Source of the DNA: Paraphysoderma sedebokerense | Lineage: Eukaryota; Blastocladiomycota; Physodermatomycetes; Physodermatales; Physodermataceae | Assembly (NCBI GenBank): GCA_025602915.1 | Contig: JAHLJZ010000075.1 | Span: 49,153-113,152, forward strand | Direction: 5' to 3' | Length of the DNA stretch: 64,000 bases | Shown: positions 37,075 through 48,620 of the stretch, piece by piece | Numbering within the stretch: the first letter of the stretch is position 1 | Layout: each line of letters opens with the position of its first letter | Translations under genes and position numbers: made by a program | The notes under the pieces: model-generated | What the model saw: only the letters and a program-made list of their open reading frames with translations | The model's database searches: none | Told to the model about the DNA's origin: nothing

Positions 37075-39121
37075 TCACTTTTTTCTCAGTTCAACCCAAA
37101 GACCTGTCGTCATAAGCATTAGATCAAAACTTCACACATGTTCGCATCGATGCCAGAATTTTCTTACCTTTTTTATAACCGTTTGTAGGTCCATGTACAA
37201 GTTCAGTCAGTTTAACAATTTTTCCAATATCAAAGTTCTTCAACAGCAGGATCAAAAACACTTTGATTTCAAGGATAGCAAACTTTTCTCCTAGGCAACG
37301 ATGTTGTCCTAAACAAAAAATTACGGTTAGCATTAGACTTTAGGAACTCCACAAAGAATTTACACGTACCATCGCCAAACGGGAAAAAGGCTTTTGCGAC
37401 CTTTGAATCGTCATCCAGCCAACGCTCAAGCGAGAACTTTTCCGGATCTTCCCATTGATTTGGATCCATATGCATGCTATATAAACTAATGACAATCATT
37501 GTGTCTTTAGGAACTGTGTATCCGTTTATTACTACACCATCGCGGATGACTTCTCTCCCGTCCAGCGGCGCAACAGGGTAGACACGTTGGGTTTCGTAGA
37601 GGAAGGCATTTAATAGTCGAAGGTTCGGCAGAGCGTCTTGAATCTCGCTAGGAGTGGGATTTCGGGAAGGAAGGAACTCGTCGATGTGGTTTTGTAGCGT
37701 TTGAAGCACATTTGGATTGTCGCATAAAGCTTTTATGGTGAATGTGATCGTGTTCGCAGTTGTCTATGAGCAAAATCATAGTGATGAACCGTTAGTTAAC
37801 TTAACACTTTATAGGAGAAATATGCCATCTTTACCTCATGTCCGGCAATGAAGCTAGATGTTGATGACAGATTTTGTTAATTTACAGATACTTGGACAAA
37901 GACTTTTGAAAATCGGATACAATATACAAGCCAAATACTTCGTCCGCAATTTCTTCGGGTGTGAGCTTATTCGAATCTTTTTCCAAAGAACCTAATAGTA
38001 GATCAATGACGTCCATGTCCTTCTTTTCTTTCTTCGTGCCATTTCCAAGTTTCTCTTCTATAGCTTTCATCGATGATTCCGAGACATATCGCATAGCAGC
38101 TTTGAATTTATCCTGATTACCCAGAATCATATTTCGAATGATATTCGGCAACCAACTTTTCATTTTGATACATTGTTAGCCCATAAGAAAAGAGTTGATT
38201 GAACCGAATCAACATACGTCGGTAAACCGAATCTACTCTGGAGACCAACCACGAAGTTTTCCATGTGTACTTCTAACAATGTTTGCTTATCTGCATCTGG
38301 ATTTTTGATGATGTCATCCAAGTTTTTGAAATCGTACGAAAACATGACTGAACCAAGAATATCGAGGGCCAACGTCGAAGATGCGCGATATAAATTGGGA
38401 ACTACAACATCCTTTCCTTTCCATGCACTGAAAAGTTTGTTTACTTTTTCCACAATAATGGGAAGGGAGTTGCGTAGTTGCATAGGAGAGAAAGCTGGCT
38501 GGAGTCTTTTGGACAAATCAATTAGGGTCACACGAAAGTCAGCGTCAAACTCTAGTCTGTTAGAATGGTGGTTGAGACGTACAGTTTGCGATGAATCTTC
38601 CATTCATGACCTTCTAGAAAAAACAGCATTTTGCCAAAATCCTTGGAGTGATTACTTGGTCGTATGTAGTTCTCTGAGTCACGTAATACCGCTCTTGCAA
38701 TGTCACCGTCACAAGTGAAATAAAACCATTTGTTGATTACATGAGCGGACACAAGCGGCCCATAAGCTTGGAAAAGCTCTTCCGCAAATAAATGAACTTT
38801 TCCTTGTTTAGCATATTTAATCAATTGGCGAAAGACATCGTTCGTAGGGCCTGTCGAAAGTGTTATTGGATGGATTAGCGGATTTGATAAAGAGGCGTCC
38901 TACCTTTCGGAGGGTGAGGATTCGGCGGTAGACGGAACCTGAAATACAGGTGCTGAGAATTGATTTTGCAATACCAGCAGATTAATACATTGTCCGTACA
39001 ATCGTTAATGAAACCTTCAATGAATGTTCATTGAGGAAGTAACTGGTATAGAGTCTTCACTTACCGTTCCGATGACCACACAAACCAAAAGTGCAACACT
39101 CGTAGCGTTCAAGTCAAACAT
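37075..39121 (-). CDS. Cytochrome P450
   Basis: A membrane-anchored haem-thiolate monooxygenase, about 490 residues. Nine exons keep phase: 39065-39121, 38904-38952, 38583-38850, 38218-38505, 37928-38155, 37835-37853, 37370-37763, 37168-37308, 37075-37103. The N-terminal anchor is ATSVALLVCVVIG, then the Pro-rich hinge FRLPPNPHPPKG. Other landmarks are the C-helix WKIHRKL, the I-helix AGHETT, ETQR (ExxR), ERWL, and the haem loop FPFGDGQHRCLG with the axial Cys. It ends GLWVELRKK, which needs the small last exon. Substrate is not predictable. Exon 6 is only 19 nt. Confidence 0.94.
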
Positions 39122-39547
39122 TGACTAGATGAGTGGATGGATTTAATCGAATTTTGTGAATGCCAGAGAGATGGCAAGGTGAATTGCGAAATTAGAGTAG
39201 GGGAACTCCGTCAACGACTCGGGCACGGCTATTATCCGCGATACCGCCGCCTAAAAGCAATTAGAACATGTTCAAACACTCAAGATGTGGATGGTAATGA
39301 CAATGTATTTTCTTGTATTCAAATCATCGCTTTAAAGAATTTATGATAGTCGCAACTAAACGTTATCAGAATATTTCAATCAAGCACGAGATGGTCGGGA
39401 TATTGGATCAAGTCATGCAGGTATAATGTTTATAACACATTTTTCGTCTTGGAGGTAGACTTCAAACCACTAGTTTACATTGTGAATTCTTAGATACACT
39501 CAGTGATGCAATCAGGATGAGTTGGTTCTCGTATTTGACTTCGAGAT

Positions 39548-40336
39548 TCACAATGTGTGCCAACGGTTTGCAAACCAGATTCACCAATTTGTCATTCCTG
39601 TGACCGTGCTGCGATTCTCCAGAGAGAAAGAGCTGATACAAGAGGCTCCAGCCGGAAATTGAGTTTTATACTCAAATGCGGCCCACAGACACGGCAAATC
39701 GGCTGCGTCTAATGCGTCTGCTGTGGGACGATTCTCCTCCAAAGTATGCGACTATGCGTAGACGGACACTGCGCCATCATAATCTCCATGTCCGACAGAA
39801 CCGAAATCAAAGACCGTCCCATCGCTACCACCATTGCTTCCGTCACCGTCAATCACATGAATATGCAGAGTCAAAAATGTGCCTATTTATTTTGTGGACA
39901 CTGTCGTTCGACAAGGATATTTGTGTATCATTCAGGTGCGGCTTGGCTTGCTTCTGTAAGATGGCAGGTCACAGGGTGCTAAGCTCCATCAGCTTTTGAT
40001 TAAGCAGACCTAAGGAACAGCAATACCAGCCTCTCAATGCTTTGAAGGAATGTGAATTTTGAAGTCAAAATCGATGGCCGGCCACTTGCTTGCGCATCCC
40101 AAATTGTCCCCATGATAAATCCACAATTAGAAGATTGCGCCACCTTCTCTTCAGACTTTCCAGCAGACGTGGTTCCTACGATAGGCAAGAATAGCCACAT
40201 TGTGTTTCCTCAAAATGATGACAACAATTACATTCTGACGCTAGATTGCGAGTTCCCTTTTTGGAGACGGACAGCGGTTGTGCAACAGCGGCGGTTGGCG
40301 CAGGAAGGGAACGCGCGCAGCGATTGGCTGCACTAA
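39548..40336 (+). CDS. Cysteine-rich hypothetical protein, structure unresolved
   Basis: A run of codons around 39555-39955 has Cys pairs (CHSC, CVCC, CGHC) of the zinc-binding type, interrupted by one in-frame stop near 39710. A second coding-like block (40048-40336) reads VKIDGRPLACASQIVPMIN...NYILTLDCEFPFWRR. A good donor (TCT/GTAAG at 39955) exists, but no acceptor found joins the blocks in frame. It could be a pseudogene, or a gene with introns I could not place. No family recognised. Confidence 0.35.
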
Positions 40337-40577
40337 TTAAAATGATCTGCGCGGACGAATGCGCGTTGTGCTCGGCAAGTGGAACGAGTGAGGAACTGAA
40401 CGGACCAGGAAATGGCACACTCCGCTCGTGCGACTTTGACTCTGGAATTCTCATTACCCACAATACTCTCGGCTAATTCTTAACCCCCCGTCCTCCCTCT
40501 ACATTTAACTCCTCCTCTTCCTCTCTCTCTACGCAACCTTGGAATCGCAAATTAGAAAGTCTGAACTACAAGAAATC

Positions 40578-41762
40578 ATGTCGCTGAAATCTGTCTTGTT
40601 CGCGTTCATTCTCCAAACGCTGGCCGTCTCAACCGTGTGGGGACATATGAAGATGACGAATCCAAAGGCCAGATTGTTGAATGGACAAGTGGATTTCGAC
40701 TTGACCTCTCCAAATAACGCTCAAAACTTTCCTTGGTATGTATCTCATACCACTTGTACCCTTTAATTCGCATTTGCTGGTACCTTGGAGCTAATCGGCA
40801 ACCTCTCTTGATCTCATGAACTTTAGTCGCGGAGCACAAAAGGCAGGACCTTCTTCTACAACTGTCAAGGCTGGCTCTTCTTTACCAGTTACTATCGACG
40901 GAGGCGCCCCTCATGGTATGTTGTGCATGAAGTATCACTTTGACATCATTTACCTGTTTACTAAAGTGATTTCTTTGACCATTCTCCAGGTGGAGGCCAC
41001 TGCATGTTCTCCCTCTCCAACGACGGCAAAAACTGGTTGGTCATTGATAGCATAACAAACAATTGTCTTTCTGGTGCAAGTTCTGGCCCTTTTAACTTCA
41101 ACGTACCGATTCCTGCTGGGGTACCGTCTGGTTCTTATGTGTTCTCATGGTCATGGATCCCCAGGTTATCCGGCCAACCCGAGTACTACCATAACTGGTT
41201 CGTAGTCCAAGATGTCCCCATACATTCTGTTTCAATGCCTAGCTCTCGTTCTGACATCTTTTTGATTTCTTTTCCCCACAGTGCTGATGTAACTGTTACC
41301 GACGGTGGAAATGGAATAACTGGTAGACAATTATTGGTTGCCAATCTCAATCCGTCGATGCCGGTCCTGTTTGAATCGACTTTGTCCCAATTTCAGTCCA
41401 AGTTAGACGCTCAACCTAGTATGTCTATCGGCGCTGGTGGTCAACCTGTTGCCCCTCCCGCTAAAAGACCTGATCAAACCCCACAAACCCCACCACCTCC
41501 TCCTCCACCAGCTCAGCCTTCACCACCTCCAGCAAACGGCACACCTCCCGCTAACATCGGTCGTGGTGCGGTCGATGCCCCAGCAAAAGAACCTGCCTCA
41601 CCGCCTGCTTCGGTGGAAGGATCGTGTGTTAGTGGAACGATGAAGTGTTCTGGTAATTCGAAATTCCTGATTTGCGCCAATGGGAAATATGTGACCTTTG
41701 ACACCGCTCCCGGGACGAAATGCATCGACGCAGATGGCACCATAAAAATGGATTATGCTTAA
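40578..41762 (+). CDS. Secreted lytic polysaccharide monooxygenase, AA11-type, with C-terminal Cys-rich module
   Basis: A copper enzyme that cleaves chitin-like polysaccharides. Exons are 40578-40735, 40827-40915, 40990-41197, 41282-41762, in phase. A signal peptide (SVLFAFILQTLAVSTVWG) ends just before His, giving the N-terminal copper-binding His (HMKMTNPKARL). The second His is in HGGGHCMFSLSNDGKNW, as in AA11 enzymes; FSWSWIPRL and YYHNCADVTV follow. A Pro-rich linker (positions ~41449-41620) leads to a C-terminal module with four Cys (GSCVSGTMKCSG...LICANGKYV...GTKCID), resembling CBM19 chitin-binding modules. Chitin degradation or wall remodelling is inferred. Confidence 0.88.
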
Positions 41763-42175
41763 ATATTATTATTTTCATTAGACGCCTATACTTAGATTTT
41801 CTTTTACATCATACAAACTCCTAAATATTCAAAAAATCTTGTTGTACATGCAGTCGGCGTTAGGTTGAAGCAAAATGCCCATCGATATCTCCTGGAAGGG
41901 CGATGGCAATGCTAGTTGGACAGTCGACTTGTACATAAGTGTGACGGATACTTTATATCTTTTCTTGTCGATTCACCTAATTAATAAAAATCGCTGGACG
42001 GAATGATATGTAACTGAAAATAAACTACAACAGCATTCGCTGAGAATGATACTTGCGAGTTGATGAATTCAACAGTTTCGACTTATATATCACGCACGCC
42101 AATTCTCCAATCTCCTAGAAATTAGAATGCATGGATAATAATATGGAATGAAGTAGAATATAATCTAACGTCTAA

Positions 42176-42203
42176 ATTGAGCTCAATTGCAATTGAGCTC
42201 AAT
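42176..42203. repeat. 28-bp perfect palindrome
   Basis: attgagctcaat occurs twice, separated by tgca. Each 12-mer is itself a palindrome and so is the whole 28 bp, which can form a hairpin or cruciform. It lies 206 bp upstream of the Swp73/BAF60 start and 414 bp downstream of the LPMO stop. Confidence 0.9.
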
Positions 42204-42408
42204 GCAATACTCTCATGTCATCAACTTCATTCAGAAATAATATCTAGCAGAGAAATGAAATCCTGCCGCGAATTTTTCCAATCATAATTTTTTTTTGCTT
42301 TTCCACGTCAACAAAATTTCCTTCTCGTCACCTGTTAAATTCCTCATTCTGATACCGGTGAAGATTCTACATTCACATCTTTTATATTCGAATCAATCAA
42401 TCACCAAC

Positions 42409-45146
42409 ATGTACAATCCGAATCAACCGCCCTCGCAGCAATTCAAACAACCAATGAATATCCCTCGAGGAACCCCTCTACCACAACAAATGATGCCACC
42501 GCCTGGCACACCCGCCTCAATGATGCCCATGGCCTCAGGAATGCCCGCAATGCAGGGAATGCAAATGCCAATGGGAATGCCAATGGGAATGAACATGAAT
42601 ATGAATATGAATATGGGGATGCCAATGGGATCTCAAGGATCTGGTAACCCAAATATGCAGAATGTGAAACGATCAAGTAGCATGGGTCCTTCCGGTAACA
42701 TCGGAGGAGGAGGAGGAAGTACAACCGCAAACACATCGTCATCAAGTGTTGCATCCTCGTCTTCAACAACAGTGGGTCCTATGGGTGATGGAGGCGGATA
42801 CAATAAAGTCATCAAGTACGTCTTTTTGTTGTTGTTTGTGGTTTTCATCACCTTCTTTAATCAATGATTTATAATTTACCCATCCACTCACATTATTCGA
42901 TTTTATTTTATTACTGATATTAATTCCTTTTGTTTTCACAAAATCTACAAAAGGAAAAAGAAACCCCCACCACAGTCCTTAACCCTACCTCCTTCACTTG
43001 CCACAACAATCCCCGAATCCAACCTGTACAATCGTTTGACCGACATGGAAAAGAAAATAGATGCAACTATATTGAGGAAAAAGTTAGATGCACAAGAGAT
43101 ATTGGGAAAGAGTATTAAGGTCTGTGTTGTTTTTGTTTTTGCTGTTGATTTTGGAGCGTTCTTTTGCGGTTGGAATGTCGAGAGGACGGATGTTGACTGC
43201 AGCGGTAATCAATTATTGCTGCCTTGCAGGCCTTTAATTCAGTAAGATTGGGTTATGTGAAGATTGGTTTCATTTCAGATACGATTCGCTTTGAGCAATA
43301 ACTAAACGTTTTAACTTTGTATTTTTACCACAATTGCCACCGCTCTCGAATGTTGACAGACCAAACGCACATTGCGGCTTTTTATTTCGAATTATGCCGA
43401 TCATCCTAATATCAGGGAGTTTGACGCTGATGATGTGCCGCCGAATTGGACGTTAAGAATCGAGGGCAGATTACTCGAGGTTTGTTTGCTCGTTCTTTTG
43501 TGTATTGAATTCGTATAGCATATGTTGTGGAACCGGTGAATGTTGTGTGTCGCCTATTTTGACCTTCTTGCATTTTGTTTTGCAAATTACCACCCATTTC
43601 CATTTATACAACTGCATAACCGTAGCCGGCAACGAAATCGAAATCCTCGTCTGCTTTACCTCCCCGGAAACTATCCCATTTTTTGAAAAGTGTTGTCATC
43701 GAAGCCGAAAAAGAAAACGGAAGCAGCGAAGTTGTCGAGGTAGTTCCACTTTACTAATATCTAATTCATCTTTGCTTATATTGACCCATCGGTTTCCCTC
43801 ATCTGTGACTTCCATCGAAACCATTTTAATTCCATCTAGTGGCGAAAATCAACCACTGCGACACCTTTCGACGGACTCGAACTCAAACGATCGTTCACTC
43901 TCTCCCCTTCTGCTATGACTTCCCCAAACTTCCGAACAAGAATAATTATCACTTTGGATCACGGTCCAGAGAAATTCAAAATATCGGATGATTTGGCCGC
44001 GATTCTGGATTTTGATGTTTCGGGAGTGCCAAAGATTAGCGTCGATCAGTGCAAGACGAAGAAGGAGGTTGTAGTGGGTATTTGGGGATATGTTAAGGTG
44101 TGTTAATTTGATTTCCATCTTATCTAATCGTTGTATTCCTTCATATTCAGAAGTTAGAATTAGACAGAAACAGTAGAAACTGACGATATATTTCCTGTTC
44201 TCCTTTATGCTGCGTTGTTGATATCAATTTTTTTCACCATGAAGCATCATAATCTACAAGATCAAGATGATAAAAGGATTGTGAATTGCGACGAGAAATT
44301 GGCAAAGGTTTGTAGGTCGCTGACTATGGAGTCTGTTCTCTGAGAATTGCCTAACAATTGTGTGTTGTATCGCTCCCTCCTGAATACGAATCCCCACTAC
44401 GAATAGATATTCAATTGCGAACGATTTTTGTTTCCCCAAATTCCGGATATGGTTACTAGATTTTTGTGTCCGCCAGATCCTATTTGTATTGCGTATACTA
44501 TACGGTAACTTCATCGTTGATCCTTTATTTCATCAATTCCTCACTTTGACAACGCTTTTTAACATTCTGTATTTTTTGGGTTACTTAATTGGTCCACACG
44601 CAAAATTGAAATGTCTACCTTACAGAACCGATAAACCATTCAGTCTATCGAAAACCGCTTACGACGTTGAAGTTGAGATTGACGATGTAGGAAGTCGATC
44701 CAAATATTCCAACTTTGTTGCTGGAGTTGGGTATAGTAAAGAGATTGCTGTCGTTGATGAGAAGGTAATATCATAATCGTTCACTTTCTTCAAACTTCTT
44801 CACCTTATTTCCACCGGCGTATGGACTAATTATTGTTTTCGTTTATTCTGAATTAATTGACCGCTCGGCATTAATTAATTTCAATGAAACACTAATTCTC
44901 CAGCTCACAACACTGCTGACCAATCTACACAACCACCGACTCAAACATTCCTTTCTTTCTACATTTGCGTCGTCGCCTGCGGAATTCATAAATCAATACA
45001 TTGCATCTCAATCGAGAGATTTAGAAATCATTGTTGGCGATAAACGAATAAATAAAGAGGAAGTGAGGAGAAGCGATTTCTGGAAGGCAGAAGAAGTAGA
45101 AGAGGTAGTCAAGGTTGTGGGTAGTGGTTTAGGTAAAAGAACTTGA
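42409..45146 (+). CDS. SWI/SNF complex subunit Swp73/Rsc6 (SMARCD/BAF60 family)
   Basis: A core subunit of the SWI/SNF and RSC chromatin remodellers in the nucleus. Nine exons in phase: 42409-42815, 42954-43119, 43360-43479, 43626-43739, 43840-44097, 44245-44307, 44407-44504, 44626-44764, 44904-45146 (535 residues). The N-terminal 130 residues are Met/Pro/Asn/Gly-rich low complexity. The family body follows: YNRLTDMEKKIDATILRKK, KRTLRLFISNYAD, WTLRIEGRLLE, FLKSVVIE, the SWIB-like region ISDDLAAILD...VVVGIWGYVKHHNLQD, YDVEVEID and SQSRDLEI. The last exon could instead splice at GGTTTAG/GTAAAAG and end near 45264. Two introns have GTTTGT donors. Confidence 0.93.
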
Positions 45147-46331
45147 ACTTAAGCATTCTAGTGAGTGATTCGAAGTTTCAGGAGGTTATTCAATTAATTG
45201 GTCTTTTAGTGAAGGGTATGACATTGCAATGTATTTGATTGGTTTGAGTATGGTGGAGAACTGAGTCTGTCAGAAATTATAGTCGAGAGTTGTACCGTTT
45301 TAGTGATGGTTGTCGAATTCGTTATAGATTTTGTATTCAAGAACGTCTTTGATCAACTTGTCTATTTCTGGTAACATGTATCATAATATGAATGAATTGG
45401 ATCAAAATGGATCGTTTCCTACTCAGGTATTCATTGCTGCACACACCTGCCAAATTGGACATCTTTGATCATTAATATCAATTCATTGATCCAGGTGAAT
45501 TTGGGGTTATTTGAGATGTCATGTCGTATGCGTGTCGAGCATCCCGTAAGAGCATTGGAATACCGTGTTAATGCAGATGATAATTGGTAGCATAATCTGG
45601 ATGAGTAATATACTCTTCCATGTCAGTCCCTCTTTGAACTTTTTTTCGATAACTTTTCTTTTTGACTACGTACGGATTTCTCACTGTGTATTGTTGATTT
45701 TATTGATGTATTCGCATTCATCAAGACACTCGCGTTTACAAGGAAGCGGAAGGAAAAACGTCACGTTCGACAATCGGCAGTTATTTCGATTGGAGAGTTA
45801 ATACAACGGAACATGGCAAAGCTTTGATGGAAAATTATATGTTTGAGCTTGTTCGATAGATTTGATCCTGGTAATGTAGACATATGTCACTGAGCTCCCG
45901 CCCATTTGGATTAATTAAGGCTTTCTGATAAATGCGGGGGCCTAACCAAACATGGACTTTCTATGCAATGTATCATCCATATGGTAAAAATTTGCATCGA
46001 ATGAAAAGATATAAATTTCTTTTTTACTTCCGCCAAGTGCAAAATCGACCGATTATGGTTTCCTCGGTTGTCGTTCTCGATGATTTGAATTCTGTTCCCC
46101 ACGTTCCCTCTTTCTGAACCTTCCCAGAACATAACGGCTTTCACAAGGAACTGATAAATGATGCAGCCCCTTTTCGTACAAAGCAGATCGGCTCCTTTCA
46201 AGGATAGGTACGATAAATGAATTACCTTTTATTCCTTGCTCATTCATTCTTTTTCAACACAATTTTAGTGAGCTTGCTGATTTGTCCCCGTTTGTACATT
46301 TCTCAAACTAACCGATATTCCGTGTGTTCAG
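45147..46331. other. Intergenic region; may hold a 5' exon of the FolE2 gene
   Basis: No convincing gene. Because the FolE2 homology begins right behind an acceptor-like ttcag (46327-46331), a small upstream exon with the true start may lie here, but none could be picked. Confidence 0.45.
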
Positions 46332-47868
46332 GTTTACCAATGCGGAAGCAAAAGCCATTTCTTCTATGAATGATAACGGAGACGATATTGCCTCTCAAGC
46401 TCCGTTGAATAAAATTGACATCCAGAAAGTCGGTCTCGTTCGACACAATATCCCAGTGACAATTGCTCATCCATTCGATGGCGATAAGTCGAATGCTGGA
46501 GTTGCTCAAAATGGCAATGGATGTGGAGGTAAAGAGAAATTGACAGTATATTGTGAAGTGAAAGTACAAACATGTGGTATGTTATATTTATGAAAGGTTT
46601 TGAATCATTGAATGGAGTGGAATTAGCGCTACAAAACCCTTGATAAAAACATTCTAAAAACCACTTTGAATTGCCAACGGCTACTTCAATACTAACTCTC
46701 CTTCCTACTTATGCATCCCTTTCTTACTGATAATGTTTCGTATGTGGTTAACTGGCAATAGTACCCGCTTCCGTGAGAGGTGTTCACATGAGTCGAATGA
46801 ACAATCACTTTGCAGCAGCCAGTCTGGGTAAATATGAAACATTGCTGGTATATATCATATATAACTCTGTAGATTATTGCTTTTGGCCCTTGCGTTTGTC
46901 TTCAAGCCTTGCGTCGGCCTTTGTTACTTGGTTTATTTCATCGTTGAAAGGATGCCCCCGATTGCTGATTCTCCTATTTTCTCTATATTCTGCACAAAGG
47001 ATTATGCCCGCCAGCTCGCCTCTTCCATTACCGATTCTCACTTCGGCGGTCCCACCCATGTTTCTGTATCCACTACAGTCCCCATCTTCGCCCATGTTAA
47101 AGGATGGAAAAGTGAAAAAGACAAAGTCAGTCTAGACCATGTTGGAATGTCTGTGGATGTTGAGTACCGAAAGACTACTGAAGAATCTCAAAACGAAAGT
47201 CGTGGCGACCAGTGGAAAATGGGAATGGGCGTTACAGTGAATCATATCACAGCGTGCCCCTGTGTTCAAAAGACTTTTGGTTCGTATGATTTCCACTCTA
47301 GCTGTTCTTCATCCTGCCTCGTATTATTCATCTTCGATTAATTATTGCCGTTTGTCGCTACTGTTGCATTTGTAATGAATAGCTCATGCCGCGGATCTAC
47401 ACCACATTTCTTTCCCGCTGCTTACTCATTCCCAACGAACGACCTCTACTGTTTCATTACACGGTATCAATGGGGCTGTTGATTTGGTCAAATTATTGCA
47501 AAGTGTGGATGCCGTGGTTCATAGAGTTCATAATACTCGTTGGTCATCTTTTTGGTCCTTTCACGTTTTCTAGGTTTTAACGTACCTTCACTTCTTGTCG
47601 TCTCCTTTCAGTTCCTCGCGAATACGAATTGGCTAAAGTTCATGACGCACATTTACGTCCACAATTCGCTGAAGATGTCGTTCGAGATGTTGCTGTATCA
47701 GTACTACAAACTTTCAAAACTGACCCTATCATACAATCCACTACTACTCATACATCATCCCTTCCTGATCAAAGAAAGATCAAACAATCTATGGTTAAAG
47801 TCAAAAGTGTTAGCGCAGAGAGTATCCACGATTTCGACATTGTCGCTGAAATTGAAGCCGAATTTTAA
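46332..47868 (+). CDS. folE2: GTP cyclohydrolase, FolE2/MptA type (COG1469)
   Basis: FolE2 opens the imidazole ring of GTP at the start of pterin/folate synthesis; MptA is the archaeal relative. Exons: 46332-46576, 46762-46827, 46951-47279, 47383-47538, 47612-47868. Family blocks in order: DIQKVGLVRHNIPVTI, VRGVHMSRM, ITACPCVQ (metal/catalytic Cys), THSQR (HxQR), RPQFAEDVVRDVA and AESIH near the C terminus. The second His usual after ESIH (HNH) is Phe here. The first ATG inside the homologous part is 46366; an upstream exon may supply the true start. The second exon ends in phase 1 but the third needs phase 2, so one base seems missing around 46828-46951, or splicing is unusual. The family is mainly bacterial and archaeal, so horizontal transfer followed by intron gain is plausible. 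Confidence 0.85.
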
Positions 47869-48620
47869 AGCATATATAATGCTTGATTTGATGTTTGCTG
47901 GTCGTTTAATCAAATATTTATCAAAAAAAAAATGCTTCAGTATTTAGAACTGAACTGCAAAAGGTCAAACTACAACCAAAGGCAAAAACCAACGAACGAA
48001 AACAATTATATACCAGTGACATAGATGACATCATGAATGTGTTAAATATTTGGTATTAATATTTAATTTATGCTATTATTATCTACTTTCAAATGTTGAA
48101 CTTTTGTTGAAAATAATATAACAAAGCCGTTGCGCATTGTTGCTCAATACTTCCCCACTTTGCTATCCCGGACATTGAAGGCGGCGTTAGCATGGAGTTA
48201 TCAATGATGAACAATCACCGATTCAACCAAAAAAGAACTAAATCCTAGATCCTTATGCTTTTACATCGGAAAGATAGAAAGGCTAAAAGCCGTTGGAGAG
48301 GAATAAATTCATGAAATAATTCGTCATATTTTTACGGAAATTACATCAAATAACGATCAAATCATTCAAGGAAATCTGATATAAAATGTGACTTCCGATT
48401 GCTACAATGGCAAAAGTGCACTTACTTTGTCAATCGAGATGAAATACTTATATCGAAACAATGTCCTTTAGATATTATCTCGAATTTGTGAACGAACGTT
48501 CAACGGTGACATCAGAGCTTGTTCAACTCAAATCGGCCTCGCTCCAAAAACTAAGATCGGGCTTTCAACCGCTCCGTCATTCTCATCTTTTCACAAAAAA
48601 TTTGGACAACTCAACTCATA
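47869..48620. other. Intergenic AT-rich spacer
   Basis: No gene seen. Short frames only. Confidence 0.55.
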
